In this document: positions 20,003-29,500 of the stretch, one piece after another
Layout of the letters: each line of letters starts with the position of its first letter
Position numbering within the stretch: the first letter of the stretch is position 1
Notes under the pieces: model-generated
The model's database searches: none
Seen by the model: only the letters and a program-made list of their open reading frames with translations
Told to the model about the DNA's origin: nothing
Made by a program: the position numbers and the translations under genes
From: Leclercia adecarboxylata
GTDB lineage: Bacteria > Pseudomonadota > Gammaproteobacteria > Enterobacterales > Enterobacteriaceae
DNA: 64,000 bases
Assembly (NCBI GenBank): GCA_002360945.1
Contig: DERO01000012.1
Span: 46,311 to 110,310 of the forward strand
Direction: 5' to 3'

Positions 20003-20540
20003 AACCGGACGCGAGGATCGAAAAATCATCACCAGCGACGTTCGCCAGCAGCTTGCTGTACATCTGAATCGCCTCTGGCGCTACGGCCTGGTGCTGTCGC
20101 GCAACCGGGACATGGCCGAAGAGTTGGTGCAGGCCACCTGCGTGCGTGCCCTGGAAAAGAGCGCGCAGTTTGCGCCGGGCACGCGCCTCGACAGGTGGTT
20201 GTTTTCGATCCTTCATTCGATCTGGATCTCCGATCTGCGCGCGCGCCGCGTGCGGATGGGGCAGGGCTTTGTCGATACCGAGGATCTGCTGGCCCCCGAC
20301 ACACACGAACAGGACGAGGATCGCCAGCGTTACCAGCAGATCATGCGTCGGGTTAACGCCCTGCCGGAGGCGCAGCGCAATACGCTTTTTCTGGTCTATG
20401 TCGAAGGCTTTAGCTATCAGGAGGCGGCCGACACCTTATCGGTGCCGATTGGCACGATCATGAGCCGGCTGGCCACCGCCCGGGCGACGCTGGCCAACAC
20501 GGTGTCTGTCCCGCCTGCTGCAAAGGAGAAACGCTGGTGA
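19950..20540 (+). CDS. ECF-family RNA polymerase sigma factor
   Basis: Up to 196 residues. Sigma region 2 at about 35-95 (NRDMAEELVQATCVRALE, FAPGTRLDRWLFSILHSIW) and region 4 at about 130-180 (ALPEAQRNTLFLVYVEGFSYQEAA, then VPIGTIMSRLATARATL). Redirects RNA polymerase to a dedicated promoter set, normally held inactive by its anti-sigma factor, here the next gene (4-nt GTGA overlap). The start is unsure. GTG 19950 lies inside the TPR gene without a good ribosome site. Homology clearly begins only near DVRQQLAVHLNRLW (about 20,038), just after a GAGG at 20012-20015 with no ATG/GTG/TTG in register. Regulon unknown; the adhesin and secretion genes are candidates by position only. Confidence 0.88.
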   Translation: MKSTAICRRPLTAILNPETGREDRKIITSDVRQQLAVHLNRLWRYGLVLSRNRDMAEELVQATCVRALEKSAQFAPGTRLDRWLFSILHSIWISDLRARRVRMGQGFVDTEDLLAPDTHEQDEDRQRYQQIMRRVNALPEAQRNTLFLVYVEGFSYQEAADTLSVPIGTIMSRLATARATLANTVSVPPAAKEKRW

Positions 20541-21337
20541 AAAGGATCCGCTTTACGCCCCCCTACGGCGATGAGGCCATCGTGTCCTGGCTGGATGGCG
20601 AGATGGAGGAGGACGACGCTGAGCAGTTTGCCCGCCAGCTGCGCAGCGACGACCAGCTTGCCGGACGTACCGCCGAACTGATGAAGAGCAACCAGGATTA
20701 CCGTGCGGCCTTTTCCCCTCTGCTGGAGGAGGCCCCCGGGGCGCGGATGCAGGCCCGGCTGGCGGCCCATCTCAGCGAACAGGCCCCGTCACGCGCGGGG
20801 GTCAGCCGCCGGGCACTGATTGCCGCCTCGGTCTGTTTTCTGCTGACCGGCACGGGCGTGGGCTATCTGGCGCGCACTCTGTCAGGTGAAGAGCCGGAGG
20901 AACGCGATGAGAATGCCAGCATCCGCGATCTGGAGGCGCGCTACATGTCGCTCTACAGCGCCGAAACCCTGCTCGATGCCGACAGCTCGCCGCCGGTGCT
21001 GCGCCGTGGCCTGGCCCGTATCGCCCAGGATGTGGGGTTGCAGTTGCACGCGCAGCAGCTGATTCTGCCTGACAGCGAGCTGAAGATGGTGCGCATTCTG
21101 CGCTATGAACATACCGCTATCGCCCAGATAGCCTGGAACCAGGCCGATTATGGCCCGCTGGCGCTGTGCGTCTCGGCCCACGGCCAGGAACGGTCAACCA
21201 CGATGGCCACCGAACAGCGTTACGGCATGCATATCGTCTGGTGGCACGCCCGGGGATATCAGTTTACCCTGATTGGTCGCACGCCTGTTGCGCAGTTAGA
21301 AGAAGGGGCCCGCCAGCTGCAGGCCGCGCTGTCATAG
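20537..21337 (+). CDS. Membrane-bound anti-sigma factor
   Basis: 266 residues from GTG 20537, preceded by GGAG and overlapping the sigma stop codon. The N-terminal cytoplasmic part (about 1-88) resembles zinc-less anti-sigma domains (EAIVSWLDGEMEEDDAEQF). One membrane segment lies at about 91-112 (RALIAASVCFLLTGTGVGYL). The rest is predicted periplasmic. Adjacency, overlap and topology identify it as the regulator of the preceding sigma factor. Its 3' end overlaps the convergent YceI gene by 6 bp. Confidence 0.82.
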   Translation: MKRIRFTPPYGDEAIVSWLDGEMEEDDAEQFARQLRSDDQLAGRTAELMKSNQDYRAAFSPLLEEAPGARMQARLAAHLSEQAPSRAGVSRRALIAASVCFLLTGTGVGYLARTLSGEEPEERDENASIRDLEARYMSLYSAETLLDADSSPPVLRRGLARIAQDVGLQLHAQQLILPDSELKMVRILRYEHTAIAQIAWNQADYGPLALCVSAHGQERSTTMATEQRYGMHIVWWHARGYQFTLIGRTPVAQLEEGARQLQAALS

Positions 21338-21889
21338 TTTGGCGGGCTTTGCCTGGATCTCGATGGCAATGGCGATCCGATCGTCCACCACCAGCGCAAA
21401 GCGATCCATTTTATAGGCCGATCGTGAGATGGCGGTGGTGGCATGCAGGGCGATCGCTTCTCCTGACAGACGATCGAGCCGGGCGTCGAGGATCACCGGG
21501 CGGCTGAGATCCCGAACGGTGAGGGAGCCAAAGGCGCGGTAGCGATCCGGGCCGATCTTCACCACCCGGGTGCTGGCAAAGGTGATGGTCGGGTAGCGGG
21601 CGGCATCAAAAAACATATTGCTTTTCAGCTGCCAGGTGAGCAGGTTGTTGGAGGCCTGCAGCGTTTCCACCGGAATGGTGACGTTGATGCGGTCGTCAAA
21701 TTCATTGTCCGGGTTCAGCGTGACCGTCCCCGTCACCCCCTTCAGATTCGCCCACGACGGAATACCGCCAAAGGCGCGCCATGACAGCCTGATGGCGGTT
21801 TTGTCCGTGTCGATGGTGTGCGCGATCGGCGCCGCTAAAAGCGACGGGCAAACGAGCGTGACCGCCAGCAGGAGAAGAAGGCGCAGCAT
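21332..21889 (-). CDS. YceI-family periplasmic protein
   Basis: 185 residues with a signal peptide (LLLLLAVTLVCPSLLAAP, cleaved about residue 20). The YceI lipocalin-like beta-barrel pattern follows: HTIDTDKTAIRLSWRAFGGIP, LKSNMFFDAARYPTITFAST, FGSLTVRDLSRPVILDA. Family members bind polyisoprenoid or amphiphilic ligands in the periplasm; the ligand here is unknown. Stand-alone on the minus strand, convergent with the anti-sigma gene. Confidence 0.82.
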   Translation of the reverse strand: MLRLLLLLAVTLVCPSLLAAPIAHTIDTDKTAIRLSWRAFGGIPSWANLKGVTGTVTLNPDNEFDDRINVTIPVETLQASNNLLTWQLKSNMFFDAARYPTITFASTRVVKIGPDRYRAFGSLTVRDLSRPVILDARLDRLSGEAIALHATTAISRSAYKMDRFALVVDDRIAIAIEIQAKPAKL

Positions 21890-22034
21890 AAGGTCTCCCT
21901 TTCATAGAGCGCAGGTGTATTCGAGGTCAGGCCCTGCGTGTGATAAGCGTAGAGAGGCGAAAGCGCATCGGCAAGCAGGCCGATCAAATCGTGCTACAGT
22001 GAGCCATTAAAATTTGATCTGAAAAGGTTTTACG

Positions 22035-22445
22035 ATGGATTTGGTTGAGGGTTTAAAACTGAAATATCCGGGTGCCCGGGCGTGGGCCTTCGGGGACAGT
22101 CCTGCGATGGCTAACGAACTTGCGGACCTGGTCGTCAAAGGGATAAAGACCGCCTCCTGCGGCTCGCTGGCCTCCTTTAATGCCGATGACGCCGCTCCCG
22201 GCCCCGGGAGCTACCACATTATTCTTAACGGCCAGGGCGTGCCGGTCTGCGTTATCAGAATGGTCTCTCTGCGCCTGGTTCGCTTCTCTGAGGTGACGGA
22301 AGACTTTGCCCGTAAAGAGGGGGAAGGAGATTTAAGCCTGGCATACTGGCGCGAGGAACATCAGGCGTTTTTCACCCGGGAAGGGGTATACGCAGAGGAT
22401 ATGGAGCTGGTGGCCGAAGAGTTTGCGGTGGTTGAGGTGGTGTGA
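22035..22445 (+). CDS. ASCH-domain protein
   Basis: 136 residues. The ASCH fold is indicated by GARAWAFGDSPAMANELADLV, KGIKTASCGSLASF, GSYHIILNGQGVPVCVIRM and a C-terminal YWREEHQAFF block, which spans the whole protein. ASCH domains resemble PUA domains and are thought to bind RNA or modified nucleosides. AAGG 7 nt before the ATG supports the start. Own transcription unit, followed by a REP pair. Confidence 0.8.
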   Translation: MDLVEGLKLKYPGARAWAFGDSPAMANELADLVVKGIKTASCGSLASFNADDAAPGPGSYHIILNGQGVPVCVIRMVSLRLVRFSEVTEDFARKEGEGDLSLAYWREEHQAFFTREGVYAEDMELVAEEFAVVEVV

Positions 22446-22453
22446 TGTGCATC

Positions 22454-22520
22454 GCCGGGTGGCGGCTACGCCTTACCCGGCCTACGAACAGTAGGCCCGG
22501 CAAGCGAAGCGCCGCCGGGC
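22454..22520. repeat. REP pair (BIME-like)
   Basis: Two inverted GCCGGG-type palindromes separated by CCTACGAACAGTAGG, in the gap between the ASCH and LysE genes. Typical enterobacterial interspersed element. Confidence 0.75.
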
Positions 22521-22612
22521 AGCCGCACCCCAACCTACGGACAATAAAAGTTGTTGGGTTGTGTGCCACCGATCGTTATTCTGTCAGCACATGACCCTGT
22601 GAACATCCGACT

Positions 22613-23263
22613 ATGCCAACCGCTGAAACCTTTATAACTTTTCTGTTCGCCCTCTTTTTATTAGAGATCTCTCCTGGCCCGGACATGATGCTGACCATTG
22701 CCCGGGGGATAGGGCAGGGGCGGCGTATCGCCTTCCTGACGGTGCTGGGCAATGTGTTTGTTGCCGGGATCGTGCAGGTCTCTTTTCTGGTGCTGGGCCT
22801 GGTGTCTGTGGTTCATGCGTGGCCCGTGGCGCTGGATGTGCTGCGCTGGGCCGGGGCGGCGTATCTGATATGGCTGGGGATCAAGATGCTGCTCAGCTCG
22901 GGCGCGGATACGAAATTAAGAAAGACGGTGCAGATCACCGGACGTGAGGCGGTGAAGCAGGGGGCGATCAACAGCCTGACCAACCCGAAATCGCTGCTCT
23001 TTATGTTCGCGTTCCTGCCGCAGTTCGTTAACCCGGCGGTAGGGCCAATCTGGCTACAGCTGCTGATTCTGGGCTCGATCCAGAAGCTGGCCGGGATTTT
23101 ATCCCTGGGCTCGGTGGCGATGGCATCTGGCACCTTTGGCGCATGGCTGGGCAAACATCCCGGCTTCCTCAAATGGCAGGAGCGATTCACCGGGGTGGTG
23201 ATGATCGGCCTGGGGCTGAGAATGCTGTTCGGCGGGAGCGCCTCTACGACGGCGATGAAGTAG
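22613..23263 (+). CDS. LysE/RhtB-family amino acid exporter
   Basis: 216 residues with the family start FALFLLEISPGPDMMLTIARG at about 12-32, then about six hydrophobic helices (FLVLGLVSVVHAW, AAYLIWLGIKMLL, NPKSLLFMFAFLPQFV, GVVMIGLGLRMLFGG). The conserved GPD and NPK motifs are present. Inner-membrane exporter for an amino acid or related metabolite; substrate cannot be told. Ribosome site is weak. Followed by a hairpin terminator. Confidence 0.85.
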   Translation: MPTAETFITFLFALFLLEISPGPDMMLTIARGIGQGRRIAFLTVLGNVFVAGIVQVSFLVLGLVSVVHAWPVALDVLRWAGAAYLIWLGIKMLLSSGADTKLRKTVQITGREAVKQGAINSLTNPKSLLFMFAFLPQFVNPAVGPIWLQLLILGSIQKLAGILSLGSVAMASGTFGAWLGKHPGFLKWQERFTGVVMIGLGLRMLFGGSASTTAMK

Positions 23264-23303
23264 CCACCGCCGCACTGCATCGCCGGGTGGCGGAGGTAAA
23301 CGT

Positions 23304-23330
23304 AAAACGGCAACGCATGTTGCCGTTTTT
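23304..23330 (+). terminator. Rho-independent terminator of the LysE-family gene
   Basis: Stem AAAACGGCAAC / GTTGCCGTTTT around GCAT, followed by T residues, 40 bp after the stop codon. Confidence 0.8.
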
Positions 23331-23340
23331 AATGTTTGCT

Positions 23341-23373
23341 CCCTCTCCCTGTGGGAGAGGGTTGGGGTGAGGG
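23341..23373. repeat. Dispersed intergenic repeat, inverted copy
   Basis: CCCTCTCCC-TGTG-GGGAGAGGG hairpin with a GTTGGGGTGAGGG tail: the reverse complement, with one change, of the element at 15892-15924. It sits 3' of the secretion adaptor gene. Confidence 0.6.
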
Positions 23374-23404
23374 TATCAGACCGCACCCCCGGCATGTGAC
23401 CCTA

Positions 23405-24739
23405 TCAAATCTCCTTAAACGCCAGTTCCAGGCGGGCCTGCAGCGGTTTAAACAGGTAGCTCAGGAAGGTGCGCTCCCCGGTTTTAATGGTCACGTTGGC
23501 GGGCATCCCGGCTTTGATCTTGTGATCGCGCAGCAGACGCACGCCTTCCGGGGAGACCTGCACTTCGGCCAGGTAATAGGGCTGTTGGGTCACTTTGTCG
23601 GTCAGGCGGTCAGCCGAGACGGTCAGCACCTTAGCCGGGACCGACGGCAGCAGGGCGTGGTTCAGCGCCGGGAACATCACGTCGACGGTCAGCCCCGGGG
23701 CCATTTTATCGATGGCCTGCACCGGGATTTTGGCGTCGATTTGCAGCGGTTGTCCGGCGGCGACGATATCCATCAGATGTTCGCCAGGCTGGATCACCCC
23801 GCCCACGGTACTGACTTTGACGTCCAGCACAATGCCGTCGATCGGCGAGCGGATCAGGGTGTTATCCAGCTCGTGGCGGGTCGACTGCAGTTCATCCTCC
23901 AGCATCGCCACCTCTTTTTGCTTATCCGTTAACTCAGACTCTACCTCCCGCTGGTACTGGTGCTGCACCTGATACGCTTTGATCCGCAGCTCGTTCTGCT
24001 GCGACTTTAGTTTGGCGATGTTGAGGATATCTTCCGAGACGGTACTGGAGATTTCTGCCGCCTCGCGCTCCAGCACCATCAGCTGGGCCTTGGGGTAGTA
24101 GTTCTTTTCGCTCAGCGCCCGGATAGCCCCCAGCTCTCTGTTGATCAGCGTGAACTGATGCTCGCGGTAGCCTTTAATTTTATTGAGGTTCTCCGTCTGC
24201 CCGACCAGACCGTCAAGGGACTCCTCGATCATCGACAGCTCATCCTGAATATTTTTCCGCCGGGTCTCAAACAGTTTGGCCTGCAGCTGCTGACTCTCGG
24301 CGAGGCGCTTGTTGCCAGCAAAGTTTTTTAGCAGCGTATCGCTGAAGGTGATGGTCTGTGCGCCGTTTCGTTCCGCCAGCAGCCGGTCCTCGCTGGTTTT
24401 GGCGGAGATATACTGGGCGCTCAGTGCGCTGTAGCGCATGTCCAGCTGCAGGGTGTCGAGGCGCATTAACACCTGGTTCTTTTTCACCGCTTCCCCTTCC
24501 TTCATAAAGATATCGGTCACCCGGCCGCCGCTTAAGTGCTGGATGGTTTTCCGGTTGCTGGAGACCGTCACCGTGCCGTCGGCCACTACCCCGGCATCCA
24601 GCGGCGCTTTTACCGCCCAGAGTAAAAAACCCCCAACGGCAATGAGGATCACCGCCAGGCCGCGGATCAACGGCGGCCAGATATTGATATCGACGAGGTC
24701 GGCGTCTGGCATCTCTGGCCCTTTATTATTCTTGTTCAT
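23405..24739 (-). CDS. Type I secretion periplasmic adaptor (HlyD/PrtE family)
   Basis: 444 residues. A short cytoplasmic tail, one membrane anchor at about 24-46 (LIRGLAVILIAVGGFLLWAV), a lipoyl/barrel strand region (GTVTVSSNRKTIQHLSGG), a long coiled-coil hairpin about 100-290, then the second lipoyl half (LIRSPIDGIVLDVKVSTVGG) and C-terminal barrel ending near AGMPANVTIKTGERTFLSYL. Links the inner-membrane ABC transporter to an outer-membrane TolC-type channel. Its ATG overlaps the ABC gene stop (ATGA), so the two are co-translated. No outer-membrane partner is seen in the window. Confidence 0.93.
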   Translation of the reverse strand: MNKNNKGPEMPDADLVDINIWPPLIRGLAVILIAVGGFLLWAVKAPLDAGVVADGTVTVSSNRKTIQHLSGGRVTDIFMKEGEAVKKNQVLMRLDTLQLDMRYSALSAQYISAKTSEDRLLAERNGAQTITFSDTLLKNFAGNKRLAESQQLQAKLFETRRKNIQDELSMIEESLDGLVGQTENLNKIKGYREHQFTLINRELGAIRALSEKNYYPKAQLMVLEREAAEISSTVSEDILNIAKLKSQQNELRIKAYQVQHQYQREVESELTDKQKEVAMLEDELQSTRHELDNTLIRSPIDGIVLDVKVSTVGGVIQPGEHLMDIVAAGQPLQIDAKIPVQAIDKMAPGLTVDVMFPALNHALLPSVPAKVLTVSADRLTDKVTQQPYYLAEVQVSPEGVRLLRDHKIKAGMPANVTIKTGERTFLSYLFKPLQARLELAFKEI

Positions 24740-26502
24740 GATAATGCCTCACGGGGTGATGATTGGGTTTCAACAGGTGCCGGGCTTTCGGCGGCGGGTG
24801 CGACCGGGACCGATTTGAGCATGTTGGCCTGGCGCAGGTTGGCAAACACCTGCTCGCGCGGGCCGAACGCCTGAACGGCACCTTCGTTAATCAGCAGCAC
24901 TTTATTCACCACCCCCAGCAGGGTCGGGCGATGGGAGATCAGCACCACCGTCTGACCCTGGGCGCGCAGGGCGTTGATGGCTTTGATCAAGGCCATCTCC
25001 CCGGCGTCGTCGAGGTTGGCGTTGGGCTCATCGAGGACGATAAAAGCAGGGTTGTTGTACACCGCTCGCGCCAGACCGATGCGCTGGCGCTGCCCGCCGG
25101 AGAGCTGATGGCCGCTGGCACCCAGCGGGGTGTCGTAGCCCTGCGGCAGACGCAAAATCATCTCGTGAACCCCGGCCAGCTGCGCCGCGGCGACAATCAG
25201 CTCGCTGTTGGCCTGACCGAAGCGGGCAATGTTCTGGGCGATGCTGCCGTCAAACAGCTCCACGTCCTGCGGCAGGTAGCCCATCGACGGGCCAAGCAGG
25301 GTTTTATCCCACTGGCAGATGTCGGCCCCATCCAGCCGCACTTTCCCGGCCAGCGGCTGCCATACCCCCACCAGCAGCTTCGCCAGCGAGCTTTTGCCGG
25401 AGGCGGAAGGGCCGATGATCCCCAGCACTTCGCCTTGTTCGAGCTGGAAAGAGACGTTGCGCAGGGTGGCCGTTTTCTGTCCCGGAGGGGCAGCAAACAC
25501 CCCTTCGACGCTGATGACGCCTTTCGGGGTTGGCAGGGTGAGGATCGCTTTCGGTGCCGGGTACTCCTCCAGCAGGCGGGTGAGCTGTTTCCAGGCGCTG
25601 CGGAACTGCACAAACTGCTTCCAGCTGCCGATGATCTGCTCCACCGGGCTCAGCACGCGCCCGAGGATGATCGACGCGGCAATCATCAGCCCGGGGGTGA
25701 TTTCACCGGCGATCACCAGCAGGGCGCCGGCCCCCAGCGATACGGACTGCAGCAGGACGCGAACAAAGCGGCTCAGGCTGCTGTAGACCGCCGATTTATC
25801 GGCAATGTGGGTCTGGAGCACCATCACTTTGGTATGGCCTTCCAGCCAGTGCTTTTTCAGGGTGGCCAGCATCCCCATGGCCTCGATGGTGTCGGAGTTC
25901 TGCAGCTGCTTGTTGAGGATGATCGAGTTGCTGACGCTCAGCATCTGCGCCTGTTGAATCGGCGTTTTGGTGGAGAGCTCCGTGAGCAGCGTCAGGCAGA
26001 GTAAAATCAGGATCCCGCCGAGCGACAGATAACCCAGCAGGGGATGGACCAGGAACGCCACTAACAGATAGAAGGGCGTCCAGGGAATATCGAGCAGGGC
26101 AAACAGGCTGTTGCCGGAAAGGATCTGGCGGATCTGCGCCAGCTCGTTCAGCGCCTGCGCCGGGTTATTATCGCCCGTCGCAATTTTGCGCTTAAAGGCG
26201 GCATTAAAGACCAGCTGATTTAACTTCACGTCGAGACGATTGCCCAGCCGGGTCATCACGCTGGAGCGGGCGAACTCAATCATCCCGATGACGGTATAGA
26301 GCCCGATGATGAGTAACGTGAGCATCAGCAGGGTAGTGGTGTTCTGGCTGGCCAGAACCCGGTCGTACACCTGTAGCATATAAATTGCCGGCGCCAGCAT
26401 AAGCATATTTATCACGCTGCCAAAAAACAGCAGGGTAATAAAGGCAGGCCTGGTCCCCTTAAGGGCGTTTTTCAGTTCTGTTGACTTATACTGGCGCGGC
26501 AT
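24736..26502 (-). CDS. Type I secretion ABC transporter, permease/ATPase (PrtD type)
   Basis: 588 residues. The membrane domain at about 20-300 has hydrophobic segments near 20-45, 57-75, 140-175 and 250-285. ATPase: Walker A GPSASGKSS at 364-372, signature LSGGQ at 467-471, Walker B FIVLDEP ending at 493, switch His in LISHRP. There is no N-terminal C39 or C39-like domain, which places it with exporters of proteins carrying uncleaved C-terminal signals. AAGGAG lies 6 nt before the ATG. It sits 51 bp after the RTX peroxidase gene, the most likely cargo; the BapA-like proteins are possible second clients (inference). Confidence 0.94.
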   Translation of the reverse strand: MPRQYKSTELKNALKGTRPAFITLLFFGSVINMLMLAPAIYMLQVYDRVLASQNTTTLLMLTLLIIGLYTVIGMIEFARSSVMTRLGNRLDVKLNQLVFNAAFKRKIATGDNNPAQALNELAQIRQILSGNSLFALLDIPWTPFYLLVAFLVHPLLGYLSLGGILILLCLTLLTELSTKTPIQQAQMLSVSNSIILNKQLQNSDTIEAMGMLATLKKHWLEGHTKVMVLQTHIADKSAVYSSLSRFVRVLLQSVSLGAGALLVIAGEITPGLMIAASIILGRVLSPVEQIIGSWKQFVQFRSAWKQLTRLLEEYPAPKAILTLPTPKGVISVEGVFAAPPGQKTATLRNVSFQLEQGEVLGIIGPSASGKSSLAKLLVGVWQPLAGKVRLDGADICQWDKTLLGPSMGYLPQDVELFDGSIAQNIARFGQANSELIVAAAQLAGVHEMILRLPQGYDTPLGASGHQLSGGQRQRIGLARAVYNNPAFIVLDEPNANLDDAGEMALIKAINALRAQGQTVVLISHRPTLLGVVNKVLLINEGAVQAFGPREQVFANLRQANMLKSVPVAPAAESPAPVETQSSPREALS

Positions 26503-26553
26503 AGGGTGCTCCTTATTAAATCAATGACGTCGTGTTATCGATGACCGTGGTAC

Positions 26554-29500
26554 TTAACCCAGCTGGAAATCCGTCAACTGAATAGAGCTGACTGCCGTAT
26601 TCAGTAACGTGATTTTGTCGCCGTTGGCGAAGTTCAGGATCGTCGACGTCCCGCTGGTGGTCATCGTGATATTGCTGTTGAAGTTGGCGGCAGTAATGCC
26701 CCGCGCCTGCAGGTTGATCAGATCCTGACCGCCGGTCGGGTTACTGTCGAAGTCGGTAATGGTGTCCTGCCCGAAGCCAGCCCCGAAGATAAAGAAGTCG
26801 TTGCCGCCTGCGCCGGTGAGGGTGTCATTCCCGCCTGCGCCGTTCAGTCGATCCACCCCCGTGCCGCCGGTGAGGGTGTTCGCCAGGGCGTTACCGGTCC
26901 CGGTGAATCCGCCATTGCCGGTAAAGGTCAGCACTTCGACATCCTGGGTCAACGTATAAGTGTTGAGGCTGACCCGGACGGTATCGGTCCCGCCGTTGAC
27001 GCCTTCCACCACCGTATCGCCCGCGTTATCGACGGTGTAGGTGTCGTTCCCGAGCCCGCCGGTCATGGCATCGGCACCCAGGCCGCCGTCAAGGCCATCG
27101 TTACCGTTTCCGCCGATCAGGGTGTCGTTCCCGGCCAGACCGAACAGGGTATCGTCACCGTCCATCCCGTTGAGGGTGTCGTTGCCTCTGCCGCCGGTCA
27201 TGGTGTTGGCCAGTGCGTTGCCGGTGCCGTTGAAGTTGCCCGTTCCGGTATAGGTCAGGTTTTCAAGGTTGTCGGCCATCACGTAGCTGGCGGCGGTAAC
27301 CTCGACCAGATCGGTTCCGGCGTTGACGGCCTCGGTGATGACGTCGCCCGCATCATCTACGTGGTAGGTGTCGTTGCCGACCCCGCCGGCCATCTGGTCA
27401 GCCCCCGCGCCGCCGTCCAGGTCGTCATTGCCCGTCCCGCCGATCAGCACGTCATCGCCCGCCAGGCCGAGCAGAGTGTCGTTACCCGCGCCGCCGTCGA
27501 TGTAGTCGCTGCCGGCCGTGCCGAACAGGGTGTTGGCCCCGTTGTTGCCGGTCACGATATTGCCGACCAGCTGGGTCGGGGCGGAGGTCAGGGTCACCGA
27601 CGGGTTGCCCTCATCGTCGGTGACGGTCACAACCACCCGCAGCTGCCGCTCCATCGTGGCCTGCGTCGGGACAAAGGTGGCCGCCGTAGCCCCGACAATG
27701 TTGATAAAGCCCAGACCCGAGCTCATCTGCCACTGGTAGCGGAAGTTGTTGCCGTTGGTCAGGCCGTCGCCATCGGTGATGCCCGAGACGTCAGCCGTTA
27801 CCGCCAGGGTGCGGGTTGGCGTCAGGTCGCTGACCACCGGGACGCCCCGGGTCGGTTGATCCCGTGGTCCTACCGCGCTGGTGACGGCCGACACCAGGGA
27901 TTCTGCATCGCCCATCCGGTCGGTGAAGCTGGCGTTCACCCGCAGCTGCGTGCCGGCGAGGTTATCCCCCACCCGGAACTCGGTGCCAGTGGCCTGGTCG
28001 CGCCACTGTCCGCCAATCAGCGCCTGCCAGGTGTAGGTAATCGGCAGGTTGCCCGCCAGACCGTTGCCATCCGCCAGGTTAGCGGTGTTGACCCGCAGCA
28101 GGTCGCCCACCCCCGGCGCACTGTTGCTGATGTTGACGTCGCCGGTGGCCTTTTGCGCCGTCACCCACAGCTGGGTATTGTCGCCAAATTCCAGCTTCTC
28201 CATGTTCAGCAGGCGGTCGGTGCCGTCCCCGAAAGGCAGATTAGCGGAGACGGTGGCATGGTTGACCGTCAGGCTGCCGTCAGCGTTGCGGGTAAAGTTG
28301 TAGTTGCCGTTAACGTCGCGGTAGAGCGCAATGTCGGTTTCGCCTTTGTTACCGTCATTGAGGATCTCACGCACGATGTGCAGCTGGCCCGGATTGAGGG
28401 TGCCATTCAGCATCTCGGCTTTAAGCTCGTTCATGCTGTCGGCGCTCTTGATCACCGCACCGTTGGCGTCGCGTACTTCGATCCGCACGTTCAGCCAGGC
28501 ATCGCCATCGATAATGTCATTGCCCGCTTTACCCATGATGCGGTCGCTGCCGCCGCCGCCGAGGAGAATGTCCGCGCCGTTGTCCGGGTTCAGCACCACG
28601 CCATTCACCGCGCCGTTGATCAGATTGCTGCCAACTACCTTATCCAGGCCGTTGATGCGTGCCACGCCTTCAAGGGTCAGGTTGTTGGAGAGCGGGGTTC
28701 CCTGAACCGGGGCAGTACCGAGTGGCTGATCGGTGCCGGTGAGCACATCGTTAAATTTCCAGCCCGATAGCCCTTCCACCAGGTCGAAACGATCGCGCAG
28801 GATAAACTCCTGCTGGTTAACAAAGATCGGAATACCGAGGTCAGAGTTCGCGCCGACAACGTCGCCCTTGTGGATCGCCCAGTCGAAGCCCGCCATCCCG
28901 TTGTTACGCTGGATGCCGGCCCCCTGAACCATGATGTCATCGCCCGCTTCGCCGTCGTAGTCGGTGTCATTCCCCTGACCGTTCAGGACGTCGTGGCCGA
29001 CAATGGTACTGTTGAAGAACAGCTCAGAGTTCTCACCCGTCAGGGAGTCAAAGCCGTCGCCGCCTTCCAGCCAGTCGTCACCTTCGTTGCCCAGCAGCGC
29101 GTCAGCGCCGGAGCCGCCAAGGATAAAGTCATTATCCAGCCCACCAAACACCTCCTGGGCATCCTCGCCCACGACAATGAAGTCCTGGCCGCTGCCGCCG
29201 AAGCTCAGGTCGTTACCGTTGCCGGAGAAGATGACGTCGTTCCCGGCATCCCCGTGCAGGAAGTCGGCCCCCCCTACCGGGGTACCGGTGTCGGTGATGA
29301 TGTCGTCCCCGTCGCCGCCGTGCACGGTATCAGCTTCATCGCCGCCGTCGAGACGGTCGTTACCGCCGTCGCCCCACAGGCTGTCGATGCCTTTGCCGCC
29401 GATTAAGGTGTCGTTCCCGGCAGAGCCGCCGAGCACCACGTGTCCGTCACCGGAGTATTTCAGGTACGCACCGTCCGCCTTGCCGTCGCCGTTGACATCC

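Noticed and set aside
24763..26004. 413-residue plus-strand open frame opposite the ABC transporter
   Set aside because: Antisense of a gene with intact Walker motifs; His/Gln/Gly-rich composition without domain.
27361..28770. Plus-strand open frames opposite the RTX peroxidase (also 29440-30780)
   Set aside because: Antisense shadows of GC-rich RTX codons; compositionally biased and with no recognisable motifs.
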